Assembly (NCBI GenBank): GCA_000750105.3
Contig: JPHH03000028.1
Coordinates: 1 to 64,000, forward strand
Reading direction: 5' to 3'
DNA from: Tolypocladium sp. Sup5 PDA-1
Lineage: Eukaryota; Ascomycota; Sordariomycetes; Hypocreales; Ophiocordycipitaceae
Length of the DNA stretch: 64,000 bases
A program made the translations under genes and the position numbers. This document shows positions 42,015-53,529 of this stretch, one piece after another. The notes under the pieces were generated by a model. It was not told where the DNA came from and ran no database searches. It saw nothing but the letters and a program-made list of their open reading frames with translations. Position 1 is the first letter of the stretch. Each line of letters starts with the position of its first letter.

Positions 42015-44127
42015 TCAATCCGTATTGGCCTGCGACGGCTTCACTTTATCTCGACGGCGTCCCTCTTTCAGCAACAACACCCCGACCCAAGATACCGCCA
42101 AAGTCGCCGCCGCAGTGATGGTCAGGTACCTCCACGTTTCCGACATGGCCTGGATAATGGCGTCTCGGCCCGCAGTGCCACGCTCGTAAGACAGTTGCAC
42201 CTCTAGAGAGCCGTAAATGTTTGGCGCTTGAGACTTGAGTTCCTGCGGGAGATATGCCTCCAAGAGATGTGGAAAACGACTTCTCCAGATTGGTGTCGCG
42301 ACGGTCGAGCCGATTGCGGCGCCAATCATGGAGAATAAGTACAAGAGGGCCATGCGCATGGAGACGGTCCCGTCTTTGGTCTCATTCAAGGCTGCCGTCA
42401 ACTGTGAGACTGTGAGAATGCCCGAAGCCATCGCCGTCAGGATCTGGCAGGCCACGACGCCGCCAAATGACGAGTCCGGGTGGCTGAAATGGATCATCAA
42501 GCCTGCGGCAAGGGTGTTGACGGCAAATCCCACGGCTGTCGCGGCTTTGAAGCGGCCCGTATACTTGAGCACCCTGCAATTTGTCAGTCGAGGTTGAGGA
42601 TGCATCTTGAAAGCGGGCATGTAGCATTGACTTACAGCCCTGTCAAGACCGATATGCACGCCGTTCCAACGTAATGCGCGTTGGATAGGTAGCCGGCATC
42701 TTGGATGCTCCGATAATGAACAACCTGTAAAAACGAGGTGTAGTACGACCACCAGCAACTGCCTGGGTGAGCTGATGCTTTCATGCTCTCAAGATAGGGG
42801 AACACGTACAAGATGCTGAGCGACTGCCCGCCTATGCACAGACATGCGCCCCAAGCCGTGCGATCCCGGAGAAGGTCAAAGTCTATGAACCTCTTCCGTG
42901 CAAAATAAGCCTCATAGATGACCAGCGCTAGGGTGCAGGCGGCGCCGACCACAATCATTGATATCGTGGATGGAGACTCCCACCCGCCCAGACCGGATGT
43001 TGAGAGAGACAGCGGAACCAGTACCAGGCTCAGGCCGAAACAAGCGAGCAAGATTCCGAGTACTGTTCAACATCGAGAGTTAGCTCTCTATAACGGAGGT
43101 GTGCAGGGACAACGCAATGCCTCTTACCATCCAAGTCCACAGCGTGGAACCAAACGGATCTGAACAAGGATCTATCGTGACCCTTCCCGGCTGATGGAGG
43201 CGGCACTGTCTTGGTATGCCTTGCCGTGTACCAAATATATATGAACAGTAAAACTGCCGCCATGGCGGGAAGGATAATGGCGAGTGAACCGAACGCCCAT
43301 CGCCAAATGTGTGCCTTGTAGTAGGCTTGGGCGATCGCTGGTCCGGCAAAGGGCGTAATAAAGTATATGTACATGCTGAGGCCATATACAAAGGACCGCG
43401 ATCGTACGGTGGAGCTGTCGACGGCAAAGACGCGGAGGATGTAAAATATCCCTTCAGAGCCGACTCCGAAAAGGACCTACGGACGTATACAAGTCAGTGT
43501 ATGTCTGCTAGATAGGAACTTTCAGTACTTACCTGGGTTGCAGCGTAGGCTTCGACGCTTTGGCAAGTTGCCATCACAATAAGTCCTATAAATGTTGGCG
43601 GTCACGGAACAGTTGCAAGTGAGAGTGTGTGTCCATAGTACCTAAAACATCGAGCAGGATCATGGCGATGAGCCCTTGCGGGCGGCCGTATAAGTCGATG
43701 ATCCGCGACAATGGCAGCTGAATGACACCAGTGACTATGAAGGAGACCAGACTGGTGGTGGGGATGAGAGAGTGGGAGTTGAAGGCGCTTGTGACATATG
43801 GTGTCAACGAGCTGACTATTGTCATTTGCAGGGAGTTTATGAGCAGAAGAAAGTATGCTCTGCCCGACAGCGTCAGTACAATCGGGCTGGAGTGTTGGGA
43901 TATGTGTTTGGCACCCACCCTGCGATGGCTGTGTAAAGATATTTCTTTGACCACGCAGCCGAACTTGTCTGAGCTGGCGGCGAATGTGATTCCATGGATT
44001 CATGTTCCAATCCGGAGTCATTACCGGGGGACTTCTCTTGCGACCTACCGTGCACCGATTGCTTCTCAACATCTTGGGCAGGCACCGCCGGAATGGCGGG
44101 TGACGGAATCTTTGAATCGTCAGGCAT
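42015..44127 (-). CDS. MFS transporter, siderophore-iron-transporter type
   Basis: Six exons (44127-43919, 43859-43642, 43585-43533, 43476-43128, 43062-42636, 42573-42015) with phased GT-AG introns of 56-65 bp, giving 604 residues. The N-terminal ~60 residues are hydrophilic, followed by about 14 membrane segments. Recognisable parts: YLYTAIAGAYFLLLINSLQM, the loop IDLYGRPQG between TM2 and TM3, GSEGIFYILRVFAVDS, then FITPFAGPAIAQAYYK with WRWAFG, typical of the SIT/ARN siderophore branch. The C-terminal exon carries NIYGSLEVQLSYERGTAGRD and a short basic tail (LLKEGRRRDK). Transport of ferric siderophores or related compounds is inferred from family. The gene diverges from a Zn2Cys6 regulator 337 bp away, which suggests co-regulation. 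Confidence 0.88.
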
Positions 44128-44464
44128 TTTGCAACATATGTAGGAATCAGAGGTGAGAAGAATTGGACCGGAAAAGTACGACCTGATGAACTGCCCTGAG
44201 AGCGATCATCTGATAAGATATAGCCAAGACCCTGGATATTCACAAGTGGATTCTTGCCTAATACGGAAATCCAACTGCGCCGTCGTTAATTCCGAGCTAG
44301 CTCAAAGTGATTATGCTTACCTCCGCGCTATTACATTTTCCGATGGCGGAACGGCTGTCATCGGAGGCTTCTCCCGATGTCGCAACCCTGACCCTCAACC
44401 TGATACCGCGTTTGGACGAGTAAAGTATCCAAGAGGCTCTGCGCGGCTGCCGTTGCATCTTCCC
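44128..44464. promoter_or_regulatory. Shared divergent promoter of MFS and Zn2Cys6 genes
   Basis: 337 bp between the two start codons, so both genes are driven from one short region. An open frame on the plus strand enters the regulator from 44153, but the DNA-binding domain is preceded by a better-placed ATG at 44465. Confidence 0.55.
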
Positions 44465-46461
44465 ATGTCGTTCCACGTTTTCAAGGCCGAGACAGCCCGC
44501 GAGGCGCCGGGGCCGCCGGGGCAGGCCGAGCGCAGACGCCGCCGTCGGACCGTGTCGTGCATGCCGTGCCGGCAGCTCAAGGTTAGCTGCGATCGGAAGA
44601 CGCCGTGTAGTCGGTGTGTTTGGGGGCAAAGGGCTGCCGAGTGCACGTATTGCGAGTTTCCCCGTCGTGCTTCGAGGGCGGAGGGTGAGAAGCGCGGCCC
44701 CGATGCTGTCCGGAGGGATGCCTTGGTGCCGACTTGCCGTCTCCGAGTCCAACATGCCGCATCCTCCGGGTCGGTTTCTCGGCATGGCTTGGCGAGTAAC
44801 TTCAAGGCAGCTACCAACACGAAAGCTCAGGTGGACTCAAATACTGCAGCCTCAACAGAGATCCCTTGGTACACGCCAAAGTCTGCTTTGCGCGGAGTGA
44901 CCCATTGGGACAACATGCTGCACCAAGTAAGGAGCTTCCAGGTGGCATATTAGCCGATAATGCACAGAGCTAATATCATGCCCAGTTTCAGTCTATACTA
45001 CCGAACAACGAAGAGTCACGCGTCCTGCTGGACGAGTATCTTGCGCAGAAGCCGGAGCGTTACGAAAGCGTGAACTGCACCACTCCATCGCCAAACTTTC
45101 CATTTGCGGGCATGGAAAGCAGTGCGACGGTATCAAAGGCAGAGATCCTCGCCCGTATCCCCAGCCAAGCTGTTTCGGAGTCGCTCGTTCGGCAGTATTT
45201 ATGCACCATTGAAGGGACCCATCGCCTATTTCACATCCCTTCATTCGAGAAAGAGCTCGCCAAGTTCTGGGACGATCCCATGGCTGTTAGCTACGAGTGG
45301 CTGGCCCAGCTCTTCATGGTGCTGGCCCTTGGTTACCAAGCCACCTCAACGGAAACGCGGTGTCGAGTTTCCGGGGATGGAGACGGCTCACTTGCACAAG
45401 TGTTTCTGCAATCAACAGAATCTTGTTTGAAAAAGACCCCGTTCATGTTCAAGGCCAACATCACCATGATCAGGGTGCTTTGTCTCATAGTGGTCGCCAA
45501 GTTGGCCGGTGGCTACTCTTGCAGCGAGATTGACTCGTGTGGGACCTTGACAGACATGGCTATTCGAGGCTGCATGGAGCTGGGGATACACAAGCCAAGT
45601 CGCGGTGAGAGCCAAGCATCTATGCTCGACGGACAGATGTGCGCACGTCTCTGGACGACGGCAGTCTTCTTGAAAGTTCAGCAAGCGATGAATAGCGGCA
45701 CACCGTTGCTGCTGCGGCCGTCCGACTTTGACGCCAGTGCCATCGAGAACATAAACGACGAGGAATTAGGCCCGAATACGTCCAGCGTTGTGACATCTCA
45801 GCCTCACCATCAGTATACGAGTTCAACTTGCCACATCTTCATTGCGAAAGCGCTGCCCATCGCCATTGACGTGGTTTCGTCCGCCAATTCCCCCGATGGA
45901 GAGTGCAACACCAGCCAAATGAGAGACCATGGCACCAATATTAGAAAGCTCCTGCACGATGTTCAGGAACTTTACGACCTAGAACCACTGGACGACAGGT
46001 TCGGCTGGAGACACCTTCAAAAGCCGATGCTCGAAATCTGGCTCCGCCGAACGCTGCTCATCATTCACCAACTCAACGCACCCGGTCCCATGACCCGTGT
46101 ACGCGACAAGGACTCACTGCGACCGTACCTCGGGTGCGCGCTTGCGATTCTGGTGAACCAGCGGCGGATGCTCGAGGCCATGGAGTGTCCGGTGATGGGG
46201 ATGCTTGCCGGGCTCTTCAAGCAAGACTTTTTCATCGCTGCCGTGGGAGCATGCGCGATGCTGAGAGATGATGATGGGGTTTGCGTGCAGAATGAGGGCG
46301 ACTGGCCGCTGGGGATGTCACGGACTTCAACGAGGGAGACGATTCGAGAGGCGCTGCACTGGTGCAAGGAGTTGTGGGAAAGGGACATATACCGATCAGA
46401 GTGCAACTTCTGGGCGCACTTGATACTGGAACGGCTTACAGAGGCTCTATATATAGCCTAG
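44465..46461 (+). CDS. Zn2Cys6 (fungal binuclear cluster) transcription factor
   Basis: Two exons, 44465-44926 and 44986-46461, with a 59-bp intron (GTAAGG...CCCAG), giving 645 residues. The zinc cluster is close to the N-terminus after a basic run: Cys32, 35, 42, 48, 51 and 60 (CMPCRQLKVSCDRKTPCSRC). The fungal-specific transcription factor middle domain starts near residue 205 (RQYLCTIEGTHRLFHIPSFE, FMVLALGYQATS, ELGIHKPSR). The six cysteines with the usual spacing, apart from a longer last gap of eight, indicate a functional DNA-binding cluster. It probably regulates neighbours, above all the divergent MFS transporter. A more upstream in-frame start (44153) is possible but would add an unconserved tail. 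Confidence 0.9.
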
Positions 46462-47647
46462 TAGCTTTCGGCTTCTATTCAGTATGTATTCCTACATGTA
46501 GCTGAAACGATGTTAAAGCCTGTCCAAGGCCTCGGCCTTTTTGATGGTCCTCCCTCGGGTCTCGGGACATGATGTCCGACATTGACGTGTCGTAACAATG
46601 CAAATGGCGACTACATTGTCCAGATACAGATATCTGCGGCTACTCGGAGAATTTCCGTGCAATGACCATGTTTAGACCATAGGAGGGCCCAGGCGTCCAG
46701 CCTAGGACGGCGCCCCGGAACGCCGTGCAGTTAATAGAGTGCGAGATCCTGGAGCCGGTCCACTCTCCAGCGGCCTTGGACTTCGGGCAGTCGTATATTT
46801 TCGCACAATGCCGCGTGCAAGTCCCGTGGCTGAAATAATGGGACTAACTGTAATCGTGAGGATCGTCAGACGCGGCTCTCAAGAGTATAACTAGCTTGTC
46901 ACATCTCACAACGTCAGTTGAGGGTCAATTGAGGATCTATATAGGCCTTTCTCAAACGCTCAACCAAATGTGTTGAATGCGAGACAGTATTATTTCTCTC
47001 AGAAATCTAAATAATTCGTCATCTAATAATATACTCAGTAGAAGGCGGTATACTAATACCATTGTTATACGGCAATCCCTGCAGGGCAAGACAAGGCAAA
47101 CTGTCCCAACCTTTGTCTATGTCCGGGTGTCGCCAACTTAATGTTTCAGATAATACTAGTGTTACACACTAAATATGTTTGCTCTAACCAACGGGTAGAA
47201 GGGGGCGAATAGATGCAAGGGCGGGGATCGGGAGTCCGGGACAGATTTTAGTGTGCTGCTGACTTAGTGTTTCTGTAACCCCTGCGGTTTATTAAGATTG
47301 TCCTAGACTTTTGTCGATATTGTTGGCAAACTTGGCGTGTGCCACCAAGTTGGTCTGCCTTGGCTTCAAACCTCCAACCAACGACAAGACGGGTACGAAG
47401 TATACATCTAGTCCCCTAGCTCGCACATCGCAGCCACAATGGCCCAGAGATGAAAGGACCTAATTAGCTCCCTCTTCCAACTAGATAGGAACCCATGAGT
47501 CTTTGCAAGCCCAATTTGAAGACCTCGTTGTGCGGTGAAGCTTATTTGCATTGCGGAGCGTGCGATCTCAACATCCGGACAACGGCAACCAAAACCTGCG
47601 AATCTTATGGCTACCCAATTGAAAACTCGGGAAAAAAAACAGAGCGG
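46462..47647. other. Intergenic region, no gene seen
   Basis: About 1.2 kb upstream of the monooxygenase. It is slightly AT-rich around 46950-47050. No recognisable gene. The open frame of the monooxygenase extends upstream to 47495 without family-like sequence. Confidence 0.45.
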
Positions 47648-49036
47648 ATGGCGCCTCTACGAGTTCTCATATGCGGTGGCGGTATCGCAGGTCCGGCTCT
47701 TGCCTTCTGGTTGAGCCGTTTAGGTCACTATTGCGTTATTGTGGAGCGCTTCCCCAGCCTCCGCGCCAGCGGACAGCAAATCGACATCCGTGAACAAGGC
47801 ATCGAAGTGGCAAAGCGTATGGGATTGCTCGAAGAGATCCGTAAGCTTCTTACCAACGAAAGAGGCCTGCAGTTTGTCGACTCCAAGGGCAAGCAAAAGG
47901 CCATGTTCCCCAAGGTCGAATCGAATACAGGCCAGCAAGGGTTCACGACCGAGTTTGAGATGATGCGCGGCGACCTGTGCCGACTGTTGATGGAGGTGAC
48001 GAGGGACAAGACAGAATACCGGTTCGGCGTGTCGGTGGACGAATTCAAGAATGGAGCGGAAAACGTCAAGGTCAAGCTGTCCGACGGCAGAGTCGAGACG
48101 TACGACATACTTGTGGGGGCGGATGGGCAGGGATCACGGACTCGACAGATGGTGCTGCAAGGCGAGGACAGCGAAAAACACTGTTTTCGCAAACTGGGAC
48201 TCTACATCGCCTTCTATACGCTGCCGAGAATACCAGAAGACACAAGTCTCGGGACGGTTTACCACGCCCCTGGCCAACGGGTCATGATTACCAGGTGGCG
48301 CAGCAAAATACAGGGACAGGGCTATCTGGCAACTATGGCCCACGCAGATGAGCTGGAGCAAGTCTTGAAACAAGACGTGGCAAAGCAAAGGGATCTGTTT
48401 GGCTGCATCTTCCAAGACGCAGGCTGGCAGGCTGACCGCCTCATCGAAGCCATGCACAAGTCCGAAGACTTCTATGCTCAGTCAATAGTCCAGTTGCAAA
48501 GCAAGATATGGTCAAAGGGCAGGGTTGTGCTACTGGGCGACGCCGGGTATTGCCCGTCGCCTCTCACTGGGATGGGCACAAGCCTGGCTCTGGTAGGCGC
48601 ATATGTCCTCGCCGGGGAGATTTCCAAGAACCAGGATAACTTGGACGCGGCTTTCGCAGAGTACGACAAGACTCTGCGTCCGTTGGTGGACCGAGCCCAC
48701 AAGCTGCCTCCCGGCGTGCCTGGCATCGTCTATCCAAAGTCGGAACGGGCCATCAAAGTCCTGCATTGGGTGCTGGGCCTTATGACAATGCTCAAGACAT
48801 GGATTGACATGACGTTCCAGTATTTGGTACTGCCCATGAGGGAACAGTGGAAGCTGCCTGATTACCCGGGGTTGGATGCCAAGATAATTACACATGCAGC
48901 ACCGGTGGTTCCGCAAAAGCGATCTCATTCTCGAACTATCCCAATGCGGTACAAAGGGAGGACCAGCGATGCTACGACACCGGCGAGCAGGACAAAGCTG
49001 GCTCAGGAAGACGTTTGGGGGGGACACGTAAAATAG
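47648..49036 (+). CDS. FAD-dependent aromatic-ring-type monooxygenase
   Basis: Intronless, 462 residues from the ATG at 47648 (MAPLRVLICGGGIAGPALAF). The dinucleotide-binding GxGxxG motif is at residues 9-14, with the Glu of IVERF about 20 residues on. The DG motif of class A flavoprotein monooxygenases is VGADGQGSRTR near residue 158. The GD motif is GDAGYCPSPLTGMGTSLAL near residue 297. There is no membrane anchor or signal peptide. Such enzymes hydroxylate phenolic or heterocyclic substrates with NAD(P)H and O2, and occur in secondary metabolism and detoxification. The longer frame from 47495 adds 51 residues without family features, so the internal start is preferred. It sits 1.2 kb from the Zn2Cys6 regulator. 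Confidence 0.92.
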   Translation: MAPLRVLICGGGIAGPALAFWLSRLGHYCVIVERFPSLRASGQQIDIREQGIEVAKRMGLLEEIRKLLTNERGLQFVDSKGKQKAMFPKVESNTGQQGFTTEFEMMRGDLCRLLMEVTRDKTEYRFGVSVDEFKNGAENVKVKLSDGRVETYDILVGADGQGSRTRQMVLQGEDSEKHCFRKLGLYIAFYTLPRIPEDTSLGTVYHAPGQRVMITRWRSKIQGQGYLATMAHADELEQVLKQDVAKQRDLFGCIFQDAGWQADRLIEAMHKSEDFYAQSIVQLQSKIWSKGRVVLLGDAGYCPSPLTGMGTSLALVGAYVLAGEISKNQDNLDAAFAEYDKTLRPLVDRAHKLPPGVPGIVYPKSERAIKVLHWVLGLMTMLKTWIDMTFQYLVLPMREQWKLPDYPGLDAKIITHAAPVVPQKRSHSRTIPMRYKGRTSDATTPASRTKLAQEDVWGGHVK

Positions 49037-49577
49037 GCGGCCATCCTAGGCTCGATGCTCCAACGCCCCGACATAGATATCGGGAGCATGTCATGCTGGT
49101 CTCCAGTCGCCGCCGTCAACAGCCCAGGAGTGTCGTCTTGGAACTCATCAAATGCTAGTCTTAGGATCTAACTGCTGCAGCCAGGGAATTCAGTGACGGC
49201 CTTCGTCAGCACCCGGTACAGCAAGGTGCGTGGTACCCATGAAGGAGAGGACTCCAGCAAACGTCGACTGGCGTACATCACGATGAGTGCTTGTGTAGCG
49301 GACGGCCTAAAGTGGGTGGGGTGGAGCTGGCCATGGGCACACGAACGAGTATGCCTGGACGTATGGTCTTCGGATCGCGACGCGATATGGAGTCCGCACT
49401 TCTTCGATCTCGTGCATGTTATTCGTCATATAAACTACAAGGGGTGGTCTTCATCCTCGAGACATATTGCTCCCATAGCTCTCGGCGGATATCGCGCTCT
49501 TACTCAATGTCAAGCCCAACAGGGCGTATTCTCGCGATTGCTCCCTTGCTCCCTCCGCCGCGTCACGGACACTGCTG
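49037..49577. other. Convergent 3' region, no gene seen
   Basis: About 540 bp between the stop codons of the monooxygenase and the desaturase. Open frames here are not supported. Confidence 0.5.
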
Positions 49578-51373
49578 TCAATGGCCGTGCGTGTGGTTGT
49601 GGCCCGAGAAGTCGCCGCTCTGTGCGACGGCCCGTTGGCACTTGGCCAGGATGGCTGCTTGCCTCGAGACTTCAGCAAGGCGGCCAATAACCTGCTTGTT
49701 CCCGTTGGCGAAGCCGTATATGGCGTAGGGTATGCCTACGTCGTCGCAGAACTCTTGGACCAGCTTCTGGGCTTTTCGAAGGTTGTGACGCGGCAGGCGA
49801 GGGAACAGATGGTGAATCACCTGGAACTGCAGCCCGCCATGGACGAAGTCGAGCCACGGGGGGCAGTCCACATCCATGGTCGTCCGCAGCATCCTCTGCG
49901 CAAACGATTCGTGCGGACCGAGGTCAGCCGTGCTCATGGCGAAGTGGGAGAGGACAATTTGCACGTGCAGAGGCGACGAGGCGACGTGGCTGACCATGAC
50001 GAAGACGAAGCGCGACCACCCGTCCGGTATGCACCTATACAGGATGCCGTAGCCGAACCAGGTCCAGAAGAAGACCTGCCCGGCCAGCTCCAGCCATCTA
50101 TGCCATGCGCCTGGCCCCCTTTTCGGCCCCCGGTTGGCGAGCAGGTAGTCCCACGACAGTACAAAAAGGTTAAACCTCCCGAGGGCCAGTAAAGGGTAGT
50201 ACGTCCATGTCTGGATCCTCAGGAGGACCTTGGCCACCGCGTCGTATTTCATAATACGGTCGTAGTATGTAGATTGCAGGTTGCCCAGAAGCCGGTGCGA
50301 CACGGCAAAGAGGGGCATGTGCTCAATGTCTGGGTCATGTTCGGGCGCATTCGTTACGATGTGGTGGACGTTGTGATTCCTCTTCCACCACCCCATAGAT
50401 AGGCCGCCAATGAAGTCTATGATGAGGATGCCGATAACGCTGTCAATGTGATAGTCGTGTGTGATGCCCATATGGCCGGCGTCGTGACCAGCGAAGCCGA
50501 GCTGATGCCACATGAAACCCAAGAACGCGCCGCCGAGAGCGTATTGGCCATATCGCAGGCAGACGAGCATAGCCAGGAAAGAGCCGACGTAGCGGCAGCA
50601 ATCCACAGCATATGCCATGGAATCACACTTGTACAGGCCTTCGTCCGCGACTCGCTGGTGCAGCTCTCTGTACTTGGCCAGGATTCGGGCCTGAGTTTCC
50701 GGTTCAGGAGGGGGGTACTTGTCGAGGTCCAGACTTATGTGCTGGCGCGTAATCGAATCCAGGTAGGACATGCCGTCCATCTCGACATCCGTCGTTGACT
50801 GAGAAGAGGTAGAAGAGGGTCGACGTGACGTAGCGGCCGCCCGGCGCCGGGTTGCCGGACGACTAACATCAAAGACCGGAGACGGGGATCGAGAGCTCTG
50901 AGCGCTTGAGCTGTGTTCCTTGGAGCTACCCGCACTGCCACCATCTCCATCATTGGCGGCCTCGGCATTGATACTCTCCGCGGCAGCGTGAGCGCGGAAG
51001 ACGCCCCCCTGTATGGGAGGCAAAAAGTTCTCCCATGTTCCGTCAATCCGCGCGATTCGATATCGCGTCATGCGTTGCTTCGCTGCCTCGGAGTGCATGC
51101 TGGACGCGTACAAGTTAGCAAGATAGGTTCGAGGCCAAGCAAGCGCACAATGGAGGATTCGTCTTACGCTTCGATTTCGGCTGTGGCATCCCTCCCGACC
51201 ATATGTAGGATTGCCATGTCACCACCGGGATGGTATGGAAGCCAAGCGTCGACCTTCAGCACGTGGTTGTCGAAGATGACGATTTTGCGTCCAGAGGCGA
51301 CCAGAGCCTCGACCTCATGGCGCTGCATGACCGGATACACCCGGGAATCGCTGGCGTCCGTCCTGAGTGCCAT
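49578..51373 (-). CDS. Delta8 sphingolipid desaturase
   Basis: Two exons, 51373-51168 and 51099-49578, with a 68-bp intron (GTAAGA...GTCCAG) splitting an Ala codon, giving 575 residues. An N-terminal cytochrome b5 domain carries the haem motif YHPGGD (His48). The fatty-acid-desaturase domain has three histidine boxes: GHDAGH near residue 275, HNVHH near 311 (with NAPEHDPDIEHMP after it), and QVIHH near 497, where Gln replaces the first His as in front-end b5-fused desaturases. A Ser-rich low-complexity linker separates the domains and the protein ends in HNHTHGH. In the endoplasmic reticulum this family introduces the Delta8 double bond into the long-chain base of glucosylceramides. Confidence 0.93.
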
Positions 51374-52485
51374 GGTGGGCTGTTGACGAAACAAGGCGCG
51401 ACAGATATCTCTATCCGTTCTCAAGTCCCCGAGAGCGATGACGCGTGCTGCGACTCGAGCCAAGTTGCGTCCGGACGCAACGGTTCGCGATCTCGGCCCG
51501 GTTGAGGATTCGGTCTGGCAAGCAGGCGGCGAGAGTGACTGAGGGGTGTGGTGTCTGAGGAACGTCTTCACCGCATCTCGCCGTCTGCCTGGGCAAGGAG
51601 TGCGAAGGCTCAACCGGACATGGGCCACCTCCCGAATGTCCGTCAGTTCTGGCGCGGGGGATGAGGGAACGTGGAACGACCGGGAGGATTCAACTTGAAG
51701 GTGGGACGACGGCAGGGCAGTGCGGGCCGGCGGCTTCAGGGGGGCGCTGGGTCAATCCCGCCGCCAGGCCCAACTGCTATGTGCTTGCTCTGCAACGTCG
51801 GGTGAGGGGAGTTGTGCCAACCTCCTGAAAATGGCCCCATCGGCCAGTGTGTCTGGCATGGGCGGCGCAGCCGCTTGTTGACAACTCCGGAGCTGGCAAG
51901 TTTGTCCACAACTTTCGGCGTGGGGCAGGGGGGCGGAGTTGCTGCGCCCCAGGAGACGATCCTGGCAGCTTAACATTCAGACGATGTTTTCACTCATCAG
52001 CCACGTTTGCAATATCCTTCCCGTTAGCTACGAGTAGATGGCCTGAACCATCCGCAGACGTCCGTGAAGAGCAGCAAGCTACATTTACACCAAACTCATC
52101 CCTCAAAGGTCGACCTGGAGTTGGCGCATGGGGACCCAAAAAGGGTACAAGATTACCGTTATTACCTTGCTCTCAGAGGGTGTAAAGTGGAGTGGGTTTC
52201 TCGACAGGCGGTTGCCTAGCTGTCAGCATCGGCGTCCCTTTTGTACCCGCCCTCTCCGCACACCACGGCAGGGCAATGTTATTACTTGGACGACTCGAGG
52301 ACAACCAATTGCATGGTTTTAGGTTCCTGCGTTGGTCCCCCTAAACGTCCTGACGTTAATATGTAGTTGGGATTTGGGGACATGTGTCCCGTCGGAAATC
52401 CTCGGCACCAGTGGGATTGTCCCGCTCAAACATCCCCTAATTCGAGCGTTGAGCTTGACAACGGACCACATTATTTTGACGGAGA
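51374..52485. other. Intergenic region, no gene seen
   Basis: About 1.1 kb containing the desaturase promoter. The GC-rich left part gives chance open frames. No recognisable gene. Confidence 0.45.
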
Positions 52486-53529
52486 ATGAAAATTAGATTT
52501 GTCACTATTCCGCCGGCTTCACAGCCCAAGTTGGAAAGCCCCAATGTCGATAATCTCGCCGCCCTTTCTGTCGCCATCCAGAGCAATTCGGCACATTTGC
52601 AGAAGCTGGAGTTGGACTTTGTAAATTGGCCAGAACTGCGGGATTATCTAGATTATGACAGCGACGAAGAGGAGGATGATGGTATTGCCGCACAAGATTA
52701 TTTTGTTCACGGATTTCTTCGCCTGAACAAACGCTCTCCGCGCCATCTCTTACCAGCCATTCGTATCCTGTCGGTCTCGCAGGTGCCGGTGGTGGCGTCG
52801 ATGGCAACTGTAATCAACTTCGGCGCCCTTGAATCTCTCACACTACGAATGTGTCCCGGATAGGAGGAGTTCCTCGAGCGCGTTGTACAACTCAAGCCCC
52901 TAGTACAGTTGACGACGCTCGAAATCCTGGAATCCGACAGTGCAACACGTGGTTGGGCCGAGGGCACTCTCACCGATTTCCTGCACGCTTTTGAGGGGCT
53001 TGATGAGCTCTTTGTAAGCCAAGCTATCCCGGTTACAGCCTTTGACCTCTGGAAACCCGTTGTTCGCCACCATGCAACTCTTAGAAGATTTGTGCACCAC
53101 CAGAGAACCATCAATACCGACGAGCAGTCGCCCTACTTCGAGGAGGAGCACGACTTGCCGGACCTCGCCATTATCGGGCGCGACATGCGCCGGATACGGG
53201 AAGATCCTTCAGGGAATCCTCTTGCGAAGCTTGGTCTCGAATGCATTAGCCTAGCCTGTGTCCCGGAGCTGGCGCGTGGTCACGGGCGAGCGCATGCACG
53301 CGCTCGACGTTGGGTTTGCTTCGTCTCGCATATCGTTCGAATCCAGCACTTCACGTTTGCGAGAATATTGTGCAAACGAACCTGGGCCAAGCCAGCGCCC
53401 TTTCCCAAACCCGAAGCCACCTACGTAAGTGGTGCAGAACGAGAGCGTACCTGCAGCGTGCCAGGAACTGAATGTTCAGGTGCCAGGGTCTTGAAGTGGA
53501 GACGCCTGGGTTGCCCGCGCATCGCGTGA
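52486..53529 (+). pseudogene. Fungal LRR (F-box-type) protein fragment with in-frame stop
   Basis: A frame readable over about 270 codons encodes leucine-rich text typical of the C-terminal half of large fungal LRR/F-box proteins: NSAHLQKLELDFVNW, then ALESLTLRMCPG, a TAG stop at 52861-52863, then EEFLERVVQLK, VRHHATLRRFVHHQRTINTD, SPYFEEEHDLPDLAIIGRDM and LAKLGLECISLACVPE. The stop sits where the family has Trp (CPGWEEFL), so a TGG-to-TAG change explains it. After about 53270 the frame becomes arginine/alanine-rich and no longer looks conserved. No F-box or upstream LRR region is found, so this is a truncated remnant. Confidence 0.68.

Noticed and set aside
33057..51373. Secondary-metabolite biosynthetic cluster
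   Set aside because: ABC and MFS transporters, a Zn2Cys6 regulator, an oxygenase and a desaturase occur, but no polyketide synthase, peptide synthetase, terpene cyclase or prenyltransferase is present.
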